The notes below the pieces were generated by a model. The model was not told where the DNA came from. It made no database searches and saw only the letters and a list, made by a program, of their open reading frames with translations. A program made the position numbers and the translations under genes. From contig JANQMQ010000554.1 of assembly GCA_028279995.1 (NCBI GenBank), positions 1 through 6,095 of the forward strand: DNA of 6,095 nucleotides, read 5' to 3'. Within the stretch, counting starts at the first letter, position 1. Each line of letters starts with the position of its first letter. Below are positions 1 through 5,458 of the stretch, piece after piece. Source of the stretch: Candidatus Phaeomarinibacter sp. GTDB taxonomy: Bacteria; Pseudomonadota; Alphaproteobacteria; CGMCC-115125.

Positions 1-479
1 TGCTGCTGCCGCTGACTGCTGCCGGTTTCTCCGGCGGGCAGGGGCCTGATTGGCTCACGACCATTACAACCATGCTTGGCCATGGTCAGCCGCTGTACAT
101 GTTGCTGTATGCCGTTGGTATTGCGTTCTTCGCGTTCTTCTACACAGCGCTTGTGTTCAACCCAGGTGATACGGCGGATAATCTAAAAAAATATGGTGGT
201 TTTGTTCCAGGCATCCGGCCCGGCGAACGGACCGCTGAATACATCGACTATGTGCTGACGCGCCTTACCGTGGTGGGGGCTGCCTATCTGGTGATCGTGT
301 GTCTACTTCCTGAAATTCTGGTTTCCCAGTATTCCGTGCCGTTCTATTTCGGCGGTACGTCGCTGCTCATTGTGGTGAGCGTGACCATGGATACGGTGTC
401 TCAGGTGCAAAGCCACCTGTTGGCTCATCAGTATGAGGGCATGGTCAAAAAGTCGAAGCTGCGAGGGGGTCGTCGATGA
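1..479 (+). CDS. secY: Protein translocase subunit SecY, C-terminal part (5' end outside window)
   Basis: SecY is the channel-forming subunit of the SecYEG translocon in the inner membrane and passes unfolded proteins across or into the membrane. The window holds the last 158 residues; reading begins at base 3 in the frame that ends at TGA 477-479. Visible parts are three hydrophobic segments at partial residues of about 30-52, 86-105 and 114-136, matching TM8, TM9 and TM10 of the ten-helix family. Between TM8 and TM9 is the conserved cytoplasmic loop with [15 protein letters not shown] and VPGIRPGE; its arginine (partial residue 72) corresponds to the conserved loop Arg357 of E. coli, which is important for SecA-driven export. 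TM10 carries [12 protein letters not shown], and the tail ends in a basic [10 protein letters not shown], as is usual. An internal ATG at 72 is not the true start, because homology continues upstream to the window edge. The stop overlaps the adk start by four bases, so the two genes are surely co-transcribed. Confidence 0.97.
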   Translation, partial: LLPLTAAGFSGGQGPDWLTTITTMLGHGQPLYMLLYAVGIAFFAFFYTALVFNPGDTADNLKKYGGFVPGIRPGERTAEYIDYVLTRLTVVGAAYLVIVCLLPEILVSQYSVPFYFGGTSLLIVVSVTMDTVSQVQSHLLAHQYEGMVKKSKLRGGRR

Positions 480-1054
480 ACCTGATTTTTCTTGGACCGC
501 CAGGTGCCGGCAAAGGTACGCAGGCGGGTCGCGTAGAGACGGCCCATGGCCTGGTTCAGCTGTCCACGGGTGATATGCTGCGCGCCGCCGTTGCCGCGGG
601 AACCGATATCGGCAAGCAGGCCAAGGAAATCATGGAACGGGGCGATCTAGTGCCGGATGAAGTGGTTGTGAAGATCATTTCGGACCGCATTGAGGAAAAA
701 GACTGCGCCAACGGGTTCATTCTGGACGGCTTTCCCCGGACGACAGGTCAAGCAGAGGCGCTGGACAAGATGCTCGAGGAGAAGGGGCTGAAGCTCAACG
801 CTGTTATTGAGATCCGCGTTGATGACTCAATCCTGGTGGACCGTATCCGGACGCGTGCGTCGGAAACCGGTGGGGACCGCGCGGATGACAACGAGGAAAC
901 GCTCAAGAAGCGCCTTGAGGTCTATCATGCGCAGACTGCGCCGCTGATCCCGTATTACGAGTCGCAGGACAAGCTCATGGTCGTGGATGGGATGAAGTCC
1001 ATTGATGACGTGACACGCGACATTGAAGACAAGATCGGACTGGCCACGGCTTAG
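476..1054 (+). CDS. adk: Adenylate kinase, short-LID form
   Basis: Adenylate kinase catalyses ATP + AMP = 2 ADP in the cytoplasm. The 192-residue protein starts with the P-loop [10 protein letters not shown] (residues 7-16, Lys13). The AMP-binding part follows with LSTGDMLR (Arg36), then FILDGFPRT with the catalytic Arg88. Arg123 lies in LVDRIRTR, Arg135 just before the DDNEE segment, and Arg146 in KKRLEVYH; these match the phosphate-binding arginines of the family. The LID region between about 126 and 137 is only a short loop, so the protein is about 20 residues shorter than the 214-residue E. coli enzyme and has no zinc-finger cysteines; this short form is common in alphaproteobacteria. The start at ATG 476 has a strong purine-rich Shine-Dalgarno (GAGGGGG, 463-469) six bases upstream, inside the end of secY. 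The ATGA overlap suggests translational coupling to secY. A 254-base gap separates it from rpsM. Confidence 0.97.
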   Translation: MNLIFLGPPGAGKGTQAGRVETAHGLVQLSTGDMLRAAVAAGTDIGKQAKEIMERGDLVPDEVVVKIISDRIEEKDCANGFILDGFPRTTGQAEALDKMLEEKGLKLNAVIEIRVDDSILVDRIRTRASETGGDRADDNEETLKKRLEVYHAQTAPLIPYYESQDKLMVVDGMKSIDDVTRDIEDKIGLATA

Positions 1055-1105
1055 CTAAAAAGGCTTTGTTTTTCAGTGGTTTAGATTGATTCTCTACGAA
1101 ATTTG

Positions 1106-1126
1106 CCGGGCGGTGTTTTTGCCCGG
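1106..1126 (+). terminator. Candidate weak hairpin 3' of adk
   Basis: CCGGGC (1106-1111) can pair with GCCCGG (1121-1126), giving a perfect six-base GC stem around a nine-base loop. The U run lies in the loop rather than after the stem, and only GTTTG follows, so this is a poor intrinsic terminator. It might mark the 3' end of the secY-adk transcript or protect it. It lies just upstream of the -35 box at 1137, so it could also insulate that promoter from read-through. A terminator role is inference. Confidence 0.3.
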
Positions 1127-1136
1127 GTTTGAATGG

Positions 1137-1164
1137 TTGACTGAGACTGAACGAAACCTATAAT
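1137..1164 (+). promoter_or_regulatory. Strong sigma-70 type promoter for the rpsM-rplQ operon
   Basis: TTGACT (1137-1142) matches the -35 consensus at five of six bases, and TATAAT (1159-1164) is a perfect -10 box. The spacer is 16 bases, one short of the ideal 17 but fully acceptable. Transcription would start near 1170-1172, leaving an untranslated leader of about 138 bases before the rpsM start codon. It sits in the gap between adk and rpsM and points toward the ribosomal genes, so rpsM-rpsK-rpoA-rplQ can be transcribed separately from the upstream secY-adk operon. The start site is inferred from spacing, not seen. Confidence 0.8.
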
Positions 1165-1188
1165 CCGCGCCTCCGCAAAGGTCAGAAT

Positions 1189-1202
1189 CGCGGATTTCCG
1201 CG
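1189..1202 (+). other. Leader hairpin 1 in the rpsM 5' leader
   Basis: CGCGGA (1189-1194) and TCCGCG (1197-1202) form a perfect inverted repeat around TT. In RNA the likely fold is a five-pair GC stem closed by an AUUU loop. It lies about 18 bases after the predicted transcription start and directly before the terminator-like hairpin at 1209-1248. No T run follows it, so it is not a terminator itself. It may stabilise the 5' end or be part of a regulatory leader fold; that role is inference. Confidence 0.5.
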
Positions 1203-1208
1203 CCGTTC

Positions 1209-1248
1209 CCGCTCCTAACCGAGGGCCGGGCACGCGAGCGGTTTTTTT
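1209..1248 (+). terminator. Terminator-like hairpin with seven Ts in the rpsM leader (possible attenuator)
   Basis: CCGCTC (1209-1214) pairs with GAGCGG (1236-1241), and the stem is followed at once by seven Ts (1242-1248). A GC-rich six-pair stem plus U tract is the layout of a Rho-independent terminator, though the 21-base loop is long and the stem short. A second possible pairing is AACCG (1217-1221) with CGGTT (1239-1243). The element lies after the promoter at 1137-1164 and before rpsM, so transcripts from that promoter would meet it before the first gene. It could act as an attenuator, or it could end read-through from adk if the true start site lies further downstream. Both roles are inference. 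Confidence 0.5.
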
Positions 1249-1260
1249 GTGTATCTGAAC

Positions 1261-1273
1261 CCCGGTTTCCGGG
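1261..1273 (+). other. Small hairpin upstream of the rpsM ribosome-binding site
   Basis: CCCGG (1261-1265) and CCGGG (1269-1273) form a five-pair stem with a TTT loop. It ends 21 bases before the rpsM Shine-Dalgarno GGAGA (1295-1299), so it does not cover the ribosome-binding site. It may belong to the same leader fold as the hairpins at 1189 and 1209. Such a short stem could also arise by chance in GC-rich DNA. Confidence 0.35.
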
Positions 1274-1308
1274 CGAGGAATTAGCGGCACTTTTGGAGAA
1301 ACGAAGCA

Positions 1309-1677
1309 GTGGCTCGTATCGCAGGCGTCAATATCCCGACGAACAAGCGCGCATTGATTGCGCTTACATATATTCACGGCATCGGCAGCACAAAGGCTGC
1401 TGAAATTCTCGACAGCGTGAACATTCCGCATGAGCGGCGTGTGAGCGAGCTTTCGGATGCCGAAGTAATCCAGATCCGTGAAACGATCGACCAGAACTAC
1501 CTGGTGGAAGGCGACCTTCGCCGTGAAGTGTCCATGAACATCAAGCGCTTGATGGATCTGGGCTGCTATCGCGGTCTGCGCCATCGTCGTGGTCTGCCGG
1601 TTCGCGGCCAGCGCACGCACACCAATGCCCGTACCCGCAAGGGTCCGGCCAAGGCGATTGCCGGTAAGAAGAAGTAA
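1309..1677 (+). CDS. rpsM: 30S ribosomal protein S13
   Basis: S13 lies in the head of the small ribosomal subunit; it contacts the 50S subunit through an intersubunit bridge and reaches the P-site tRNA with its C-terminal tail. The 122-residue protein has the full family length. It begins [20 protein letters not shown] and carries the helix-hairpin-helix segment [13 protein letters not shown] (about 23-35). The basic C-terminal block [16 protein letters not shown] followed by [11 protein letters not shown] (about 89-114) is diagnostic, and the tail ends in KKK. The start codon is GTG at 1309, supported by GGAGA at 1295-1299 nine bases upstream and by the exact conserved N-terminus; no in-frame ATG nearby would give it. 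It is the first gene after the promoter at 1137-1164 and is followed by rpsK after 80 bases. Confidence 0.98.
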   Translation: MARIAGVNIPTNKRALIALTYIHGIGSTKAAEILDSVNIPHERRVSELSDAEVIQIRETIDQNYLVEGDLRREVSMNIKRLMDLGCYRGLRHRRGLPVRGQRTHTNARTRKGPAKAIAGKKK

Positions 1678-1757
1678 CAAGGTATTGCCAGCGCGACTTG
1701 GGCTCCGGGGCGGGGCATCAGGGATACGCAGCTGGCTGACAAGGACAAACTGACAAG

Positions 1758-2147
1758 ATGGCAAAAGAAGCAACCCGCGTACGCCGCCGTGAACGCAAGA
1801 ACATCTCTTCTGGTGTGGCGCATGTGAACTCAACCTTCAACAACACCATGATCACCATTACGGATGCACAGGGCAACGCGATCTCCTGGTCGTCCGCCGG
1901 TGCCATGGGTTTCAAGGGCTCGCGTAAGTCGACACCATTTGCTGCTCAGGTGGCAGCTGAGGATGCCGGCAAGAAGGCAGCTGAACACGGCATGCGCACG
2001 CTTGAAGTCATGGTGTCAGGCCCTGGGTCAGGACGTGAGTCCGCGCTTCGTGCGCTGCAGGCGTCGGGCTTTACCATCACAACCATTCGCGACGTAACGT
2101 CCATTCCGCACAACGGTGTGCGCCCCAAGAAGAAGCGCCGCGTCTAA
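1758..2147 (+). CDS. rpsK: 30S ribosomal protein S11
   Basis: S11 sits on the platform of the small subunit, near the path of the mRNA as it leaves the E site. The 129-residue protein matches the family along its whole length. After a basic N-terminus ([13 protein letters not shown]) come the conserved [20 protein letters not shown] (about 21-40), [20 protein letters not shown] (about 45-64), [17 protein letters not shown] (about 84-100) and the C-terminal [19 protein letters not shown] 1758 gives the expected start. Its Shine-Dalgarno is modest (AAGGA at 1741-1745, 12 bases away). The 80-base gap after rpsM and the 123-base gap before rpoA are larger than usual for a tight operon but hold no clear terminator. 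In E. coli rpsD lies next; here rpoA follows directly. Confidence 0.98.
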   Translation: MAKEATRVRRRERKNISSGVAHVNSTFNNTMITITDAQGNAISWSSAGAMGFKGSRKSTPFAAQVAAEDAGKKAAEHGMRTLEVMVSGPGSGRESALRALQASGFTITTIRDVTSIPHNGVRPKKKRRV

Positions 2148-2194
2148 CCGCTGCGTTTCGTTGGACGGGTTCGTCCACACACGGACTTAAATTT

Positions 2195-2249
2195 GCGGCC
2201 TTTCCCCATGGTGATTTCACCATCCTGGCTTTGAGCCATGCAGGGCCGC
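2195..2249 (+). promoter_or_regulatory. Stem-loop just upstream of rpoA that covers one candidate ribosome-binding site
   Basis: GCGGCCTT (2195-2202) can pair with AGGGCCGC (2242-2249) in an eight-pair stem with one G-U pair. Inside it, ATGGTGA (2208-2214) and TCACCAT (2217-2223) make a second, perfect seven-base inverted repeat. The outer 3' arm contains the AGGG that would serve a start at ATG 2253, so folding would hide that site; GAGG at 2259-2262, serving GTG 2271, stays free. A further hairpin, TGGACG/CGTCCA around GGTT (2162-2177), lies just before. A role in setting the RpoA-to-ribosomal-protein ratio or in mRNA processing is inference. Confidence 0.45.
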
Positions 2250-2258
2250 TAGATGAAC

Positions 2259-2262
2259 GAGG
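2259..2262 (+). promoter_or_regulatory. Ribosome-binding site that decides the rpoA start
   Basis: GAGG lies eight bases before GTG 2271, an ideal spacing. The competing start at ATG 2253 has only AGGG (2242-2245) seven bases upstream, and that lies within a predicted stem. Together with the conserved N-terminus beginning at IQKNW, this favours GTG 2271. Confidence 0.6.
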
Positions 2263-2270
2263 CTAACAAC

Positions 2271-3287
2271 GTGATCCAGAAGAACTGGCAGGAACTGATT
2301 AAGCCCAACAAGCTGGATATCCAGCCGGGCCGTGATGCACAGCGCATCGCCACTGTTGTTGCAGAACCGCTTGAGCGCGGCTTTGGCCTGACGCTCGGCA
2401 ACGCGCTGCGCCGCGTGCTGCTGTCTTCACTTCAGGGCGCTGCTGTAACATCCGTCCAGATTGACGGTGTTCTTCACGAGTTCTCTTCAGTGGCTGGTGT
2501 GCGTGAAGATGTCACTGATGTTGTGCTCAACATCAAGCAGATGGCCATTCGTCTTCATTCTGAAGGCCCGCGCCGCATGACGCTGAAGGCTGATAAGGCT
2601 GGTGCTGTGACGGCCGGCATGATCGAGACGGGCCCGGACATTGATATCCTGAACCCGGACCTCGTGCTCTGCACGCTCGATGAAGACTCTGAAATCCGCA
2701 TGGAATTCACGGTTGATCTTGGCAAGGGCTATGTCGCTGCTGACCGCAACCGTCCGGAAGATGCGCCGATCGGCCTCATTCCGGTGGACAGCCTGTTCAG
2801 CCCGTGCCGCAAGGTGTCTTACAAGGTTGAGAACACCCGCGAAGGGCAGATCCTGGACTATGACAAGCTGACGCTGACGGTTGAAACCGACGGCTCGCTG
2901 ACGCCGGATGATGCGGTCGCATATGCTGCCCGCATCCTTCAGGATCAGCTGCAGACCTTCGTGAACTTCGAAGAGCCGCGTCCGGAGCAGCCTGTTGAAG
3001 AGCGTCCGGAACTTGAGTTCAACCCGGCACTGCTGAAGAAAGTGGATGAGCTTGAGCTCTCCGTGCGTTCAGCCAACTGCCTGAAGAACGACAACATCGT
3101 TTACATCGGTGATCTCATTCAGAAGACGGAAGCCGAAATGCTCCGTACGCCGAACTTTGGCCGTAAATCGCTGAATGAAATCAAGGAAGTGCTTGCCCAG
3201 ATGGGTCTCCACCTCGGTATGGAAGTGCCGAACTGGCCGCCGGAGAACATCGAAGATTTGGCTAAGCGTTATGAGGATCAGTACTAG
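2271..3287 (+). CDS. rpoA: DNA-directed RNA polymerase subunit alpha
   Basis: The alpha subunit dimerises to start RNA polymerase assembly, and its C-terminal domain binds UP elements and activators. From GTG 2271 the product is 338 residues, beginning [19 protein letters not shown], which fits alphaproteobacterial family members as I know them. ATG 2253 would add six residues (344 in total) and cannot be excluded. The N-terminal domain (about 1-230) holds the dimer and assembly region [20 protein letters not shown] (about 34-53) and [20 protein letters not shown] (about 152-171). A proline- and glutamate-rich linker (about 234-250) leads to the C-terminal domain (about 250-338). There [19 protein letters not shown] carries Arg266, equal to the DNA-contacting Arg265 of E. 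coli, and [16 protein letters not shown] the second helix-hairpin-helix. It lies between rpsK and rplQ with no sign of an internal terminator, so it is most likely expressed within the ribosomal operon. Confidence 0.97.
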   Translation: MIQKNWQELIKPNKLDIQPGRDAQRIATVVAEPLERGFGLTLGNALRRVLLSSLQGAAVTSVQIDGVLHEFSSVAGVREDVTDVVLNIKQMAIRLHSEGPRRMTLKADKAGAVTAGMIETGPDIDILNPDLVLCTLDEDSEIRMEFTVDLGKGYVAADRNRPEDAPIGLIPVDSLFSPCRKVSYKVENTREGQILDYDKLTLTVETDGSLTPDDAVAYAARILQDQLQTFVNFEEPRPEQPVEERPELEFNPALLKKVDELELSVRSANCLKNDNIVYIGDLIQKTEAEMLRTPNFGRKSLNEIKEVLAQMGLHLGMEVPNWPPENIEDLAKRYEDQY

Positions 3288-3330
3288 GCGTATCACCTGC
3301 AAAGGTAAGAGCGCTTAAGGAGAGAAGAAA

Positions 3331-3750
3331 ATGCGTCACGGCAAAGCCCACCGCAAACTGAACCGGACCACGCCTCACCGTAAGGCGATGCTGGCCAACA
3401 TGGCGGTCGCGCTCATCAAGCATGAGCAGATTGTCACAACGCTGCCCAAGGCAAAGGAGCTTCGTCCCTATGTGGAGAAGCTGATTACGCTGGGTAAGCG
3501 CGGCGACCTTCATGCCCGCCGTCAGGCCTATGCCAAGCTGCCTGAGCAGAAGTGGGCGCAGAAGCTCTTTGACGTGCTGGGCCCGCGCTATGCGGACCGC
3601 AAGGGTGGCTATACGCGTATCATGCGTGCCGGCTTCCGCTATGGCGACAATGCACCTGTTGCAGTCATTGAACTGGTGGATCGTGACCCATCTGCCAAGG
3701 GGCAGGATTCAGGCCCTGATTTGACTGCTGACGAGCAGGATGCAGCGTAA
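3331..3750 (+). CDS. rplQ: 50S ribosomal protein L17
   Basis: L17 binds 23S rRNA near the peptide exit region of the large subunit. The 139-residue protein opens with the hallmark [20 protein letters not shown], then [20 protein letters not shown] (about 24-43) and [20 protein letters not shown] (about 44-63). The core ends with [20 protein letters not shown] (about 92-111) and VIELVDRD. A short acidic tail (about 120-139) makes it longer than the 127-residue E. coli protein, as is often the case in alphaproteobacteria. ATG 3331 has a near-ideal Shine-Dalgarno, AAGGAGA (3317-3323), seven bases upstream, the strongest in the operon. It follows rpoA by 43 bases and is the last gene before the terminator at 3774-3803. 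Confidence 0.98.
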   Translation: MRHGKAHRKLNRTTPHRKAMLANMAVALIKHEQIVTTLPKAKELRPYVEKLITLGKRGDLHARRQAYAKLPEQKWAQKLFDVLGPRYADRKGGYTRIMRAGFRYGDNAPVAVIELVDRDPSAKGQDSGPDLTADEQDAA

Positions 3751-3773
3751 GACTTAGCGCTTTGCGATCTCAA

Positions 3774-3803
3774 GAAGGCGGTTCCGATGGAGCCGCCTTT
3801 TTT
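3774..3803 (+). terminator. Intrinsic terminator of the rpsM-rpsK-rpoA-rplQ operon
   Basis: AAGGCGGTTCC (3775-3785) pairs with GGAGCCGCCTT (3789-3799), giving eleven pairs with one G-U and a three-base GAT loop. The 3' arm runs into six Ts (3798-3803). It begins about 24 bases after the rplQ stop. A strong GC stem plus T run is the classic Rho-independent form, and it separates the ribosomal operon from the protease gene. Confidence 0.92.
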
Positions 3804-3959
3804 GTTGCCTGGGTGCGGTGTTGGACGAGCTTCAGTTCTGGTTCATCGGCACCGTTCATCATTCCATGGGACTGCGCTTGATCCCTCAGGCGGGTCTTTG
3901 CAAACTCGCCATGCTGCCTATCTTGCAGAGTGTTCGTCGCCTGTTTTGGAGTTACATGA

Positions 3960-5390
3960 ATGATCACCCGCCGCATCACCAGCCTGATTGCTGCCATTGT
4001 CCTTGGCGGGATATCGATCTTTACGTTGCCGCATGTGGCGCTTTCTCAGATCGTACCCTCATCCAAAGCCCAGATTGATCTGTCGTTTGCGCCCCTGGTC
4101 AAACAGGTGGCCCCGGCCGTGGTCAACGTATTCACCAAGCGCGTGGTGAGAGAGCAGGCGCGATCGCCCTTCGCCAATGACCCGTTTTTTCAGCGCTTCT
4201 TTGGCGACCGCTTCTCCTTCGGCATGCCGCGCGAGCGGGTCCAGAGTTCGTTGGGCTCGGGCGTCATCGTTGCGTCCAACGGCATTATCGTGACCAACAA
4301 CCATGTCATTGCCAATGGTGAGACGTTCACGGTCGCCCTGTCTGATCGACGGGAGTTTGAGGCTGAGGTGCTGCTTGCGGATGAGCGGACCGATCTGGCA
4401 ATCCTCAAGATTGACACGAAGGGGGAGGTTCTTCCTGCCCTTCAGTTTGGCGATTCAGATGGGCTTGAGGTCGGTGATCTCGTGCTGGCGATCGGCAACC
4501 CGTTCGGTGTTGGGCAGACTGTGACCAGCGGCATTGTTTCCGCCCTTGCACGCACGCAGGTTGGTGTCACCGACTACCAGTTCTTCATTCAGACCGATGC
4601 GGCTATCAATCCTGGCAACTCAGGCGGAGCGCTCGTCACGATGGATGGGCGGCTTGTCGGGGTGAACACGGCGATCTTCTCGCGGTCAGGCGGGTCAATC
4701 GGCATCGGCTTTGCGATCCCGGCCAACATGGTTCGGCTGGTCGTGGCCTCCGCGCAGGATGGCAATGGCGGTCAGGTCGTGCGCCCGTGGCTTGGGGCGT
4801 CGGTGCAGACGGTGACGTCCGAGCTTGCACAATCCCTGGGGCTTGATCGCCCCGGTGGTGCGCTTGTTGGAGACGTCTATTCCGGTGGACCGGCAGACCG
4901 TGCCGGGCTTGAAACAGGCGATGTCGTGCGGCGGCTGGGTGTACATGACGTGGTGGATGAAAACGCCCTTCGTTACAGGCTGGCAACCCGTGAAGTCGGG
5001 TCCAACGTCTCCATTGATTACCTTCGTGGGGGCACGGCCAGAAAAGGGACGCTGACGCTTACAGCACCGCCTGAGCGTCCGCGCCGAGACACGACGACAC
5101 TCGAAGGGCCACACCCGTTCTCAGGCGCCACCGTGGCCAACCTTTCGCCTGCACTTGCCGAGGAAATCCGTCTCGATCCGATGTTGTCGGGCGTCGTTGT
5201 TACAGAGGTTGTCCGGCGAAGCGCGGCCAATCGTTTGGGGGTCCAGCCGGGTGATATCATCCTCGGGGTGAATGATCGGAAGGTATCCAGTGTTGATGGG
5301 CTTGAAAGTGCCCTGACGACGGGTGGGCGGAACTGGCAGGTATCGGTGCGGCGTGGGGAGCAGGTCTTCAACACAACCGTGCGGCTCTAG
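3960..5390 (+). CDS. degP: Periplasmic Do-family serine endoprotease (DegP/DegQ-like)
   Basis: HtrA/Do proteases degrade, and may also chaperone, misfolded proteins in the periplasm as trimers or larger cages. The 476-residue protein starts with a signal peptide: two arginines at 4-5, a hydrophobic stretch of about 8-23 and a likely cleavage after ALS (29/30). The trypsin-like domain (about 40-265) shows the triad His115 in VTNNHVI, Asp145 in RTDLAILK and Ser221 in INPGNSGGAL. The LA-loop region has DPFFQRFFGDRF (74-85). PDZ1 (about 272-370) begins near RPWLGASV, and PDZ2 (about 388-476) holds GVVVTEVVRRSAANRLGV and GDIILGVNDRKV. No cysteine is present, so the LA-loop cysteines of E. coli DegP are missing; it is closer to DegQ or MucD types, and the degP symbol is family-level. 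ATG 3960 has GGAG at 3948-3951, eight bases away. It lies downstream of the rplQ terminator, so it probably has its own promoter, which I could not identify. Confidence 0.95.
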   Translation: MITRRITSLIAAIVLGGISIFTLPHVALSQIVPSSKAQIDLSFAPLVKQVAPAVVNVFTKRVVREQARSPFANDPFFQRFFGDRFSFGMPRERVQSSLGSGVIVASNGIIVTNNHVIANGETFTVALSDRREFEAEVLLADERTDLAILKIDTKGEVLPALQFGDSDGLEVGDLVLAIGNPFGVGQTVTSGIVSALARTQVGVTDYQFFIQTDAAINPGNSGGALVTMDGRLVGVNTAIFSRSGGSIGIGFAIPANMVRLVVASAQDGNGGQVVRPWLGASVQTVTSELAQSLGLDRPGGALVGDVYSGGPADRAGLETGDVVRRLGVHDVVDENALRYRLATREVGSNVSIDYLRGGTARKGTLTLTAPPERPRRDTTTLEGPHPFSGATVANLSPALAEEIRLDPMLSGVVVTEVVRRSAANRLGVQPGDIILGVNDRKVSSVDGLESALTTGGRNWQVSVRRGEQVFNTTVRL

Positions 5391-5401
5391 CGTATTCGCC
5401 G

Positions 5402-5426
5402 GGCCGGTCGACCTCACAGACTGGCC
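5402..5426 (+). other. Hairpin between degP and rarA
   Basis: GGCCGGTC (5402-5409) pairs with GACTGGCC (5419-5426), giving eight pairs with one G-U around a nine-base loop. It begins 12 bases after the protease stop. No T run follows, so it is not a normal intrinsic terminator. It could protect the protease mRNA 3' end or lower expression of rarA in a joint transcript; both are inference. Confidence 0.4.
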
Positions 5427-5458
5427 ACAGGCGTCTGCAAATCGGATATGGTGCGGCC

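Noticed and set aside
1249..1284. Possible 11-codon leader peptide starting at GTG 1249
   Set aside because: There is no Shine-Dalgarno upstream (only the T run), and the codons show no run of one amino acid that would suggest ribosome-stalling attenuation.
1687..1736. GCCAGC/GCTGGC inverted repeat in the rpsM-rpsK gap
   Set aside because: Only six pairs around a 38-base loop with no T run; likely chance, and not a terminator.
1081..1833. 250-codon open frame on the minus strand
   Set aside because: It runs antisense across the leader, all of rpsM and the start of rpsK, which are certain genes. Its translation resembles no protein I know and is low in complexity, as expected for a shadow frame in GC-rich DNA.
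3898..3924. TTGCAA and TATCTT as a promoter for the protease gene
   Set aside because: Each box matches only four of six consensus bases and the spacer is 15 bases, too weak to list as a feature.
3818..4078. 86-codon open frame on the plus strand between rplQ and the protease gene
   Set aside because: It overlaps the protease signal-peptide region in another frame, has no recognisable domain and no clear ribosome-binding site.
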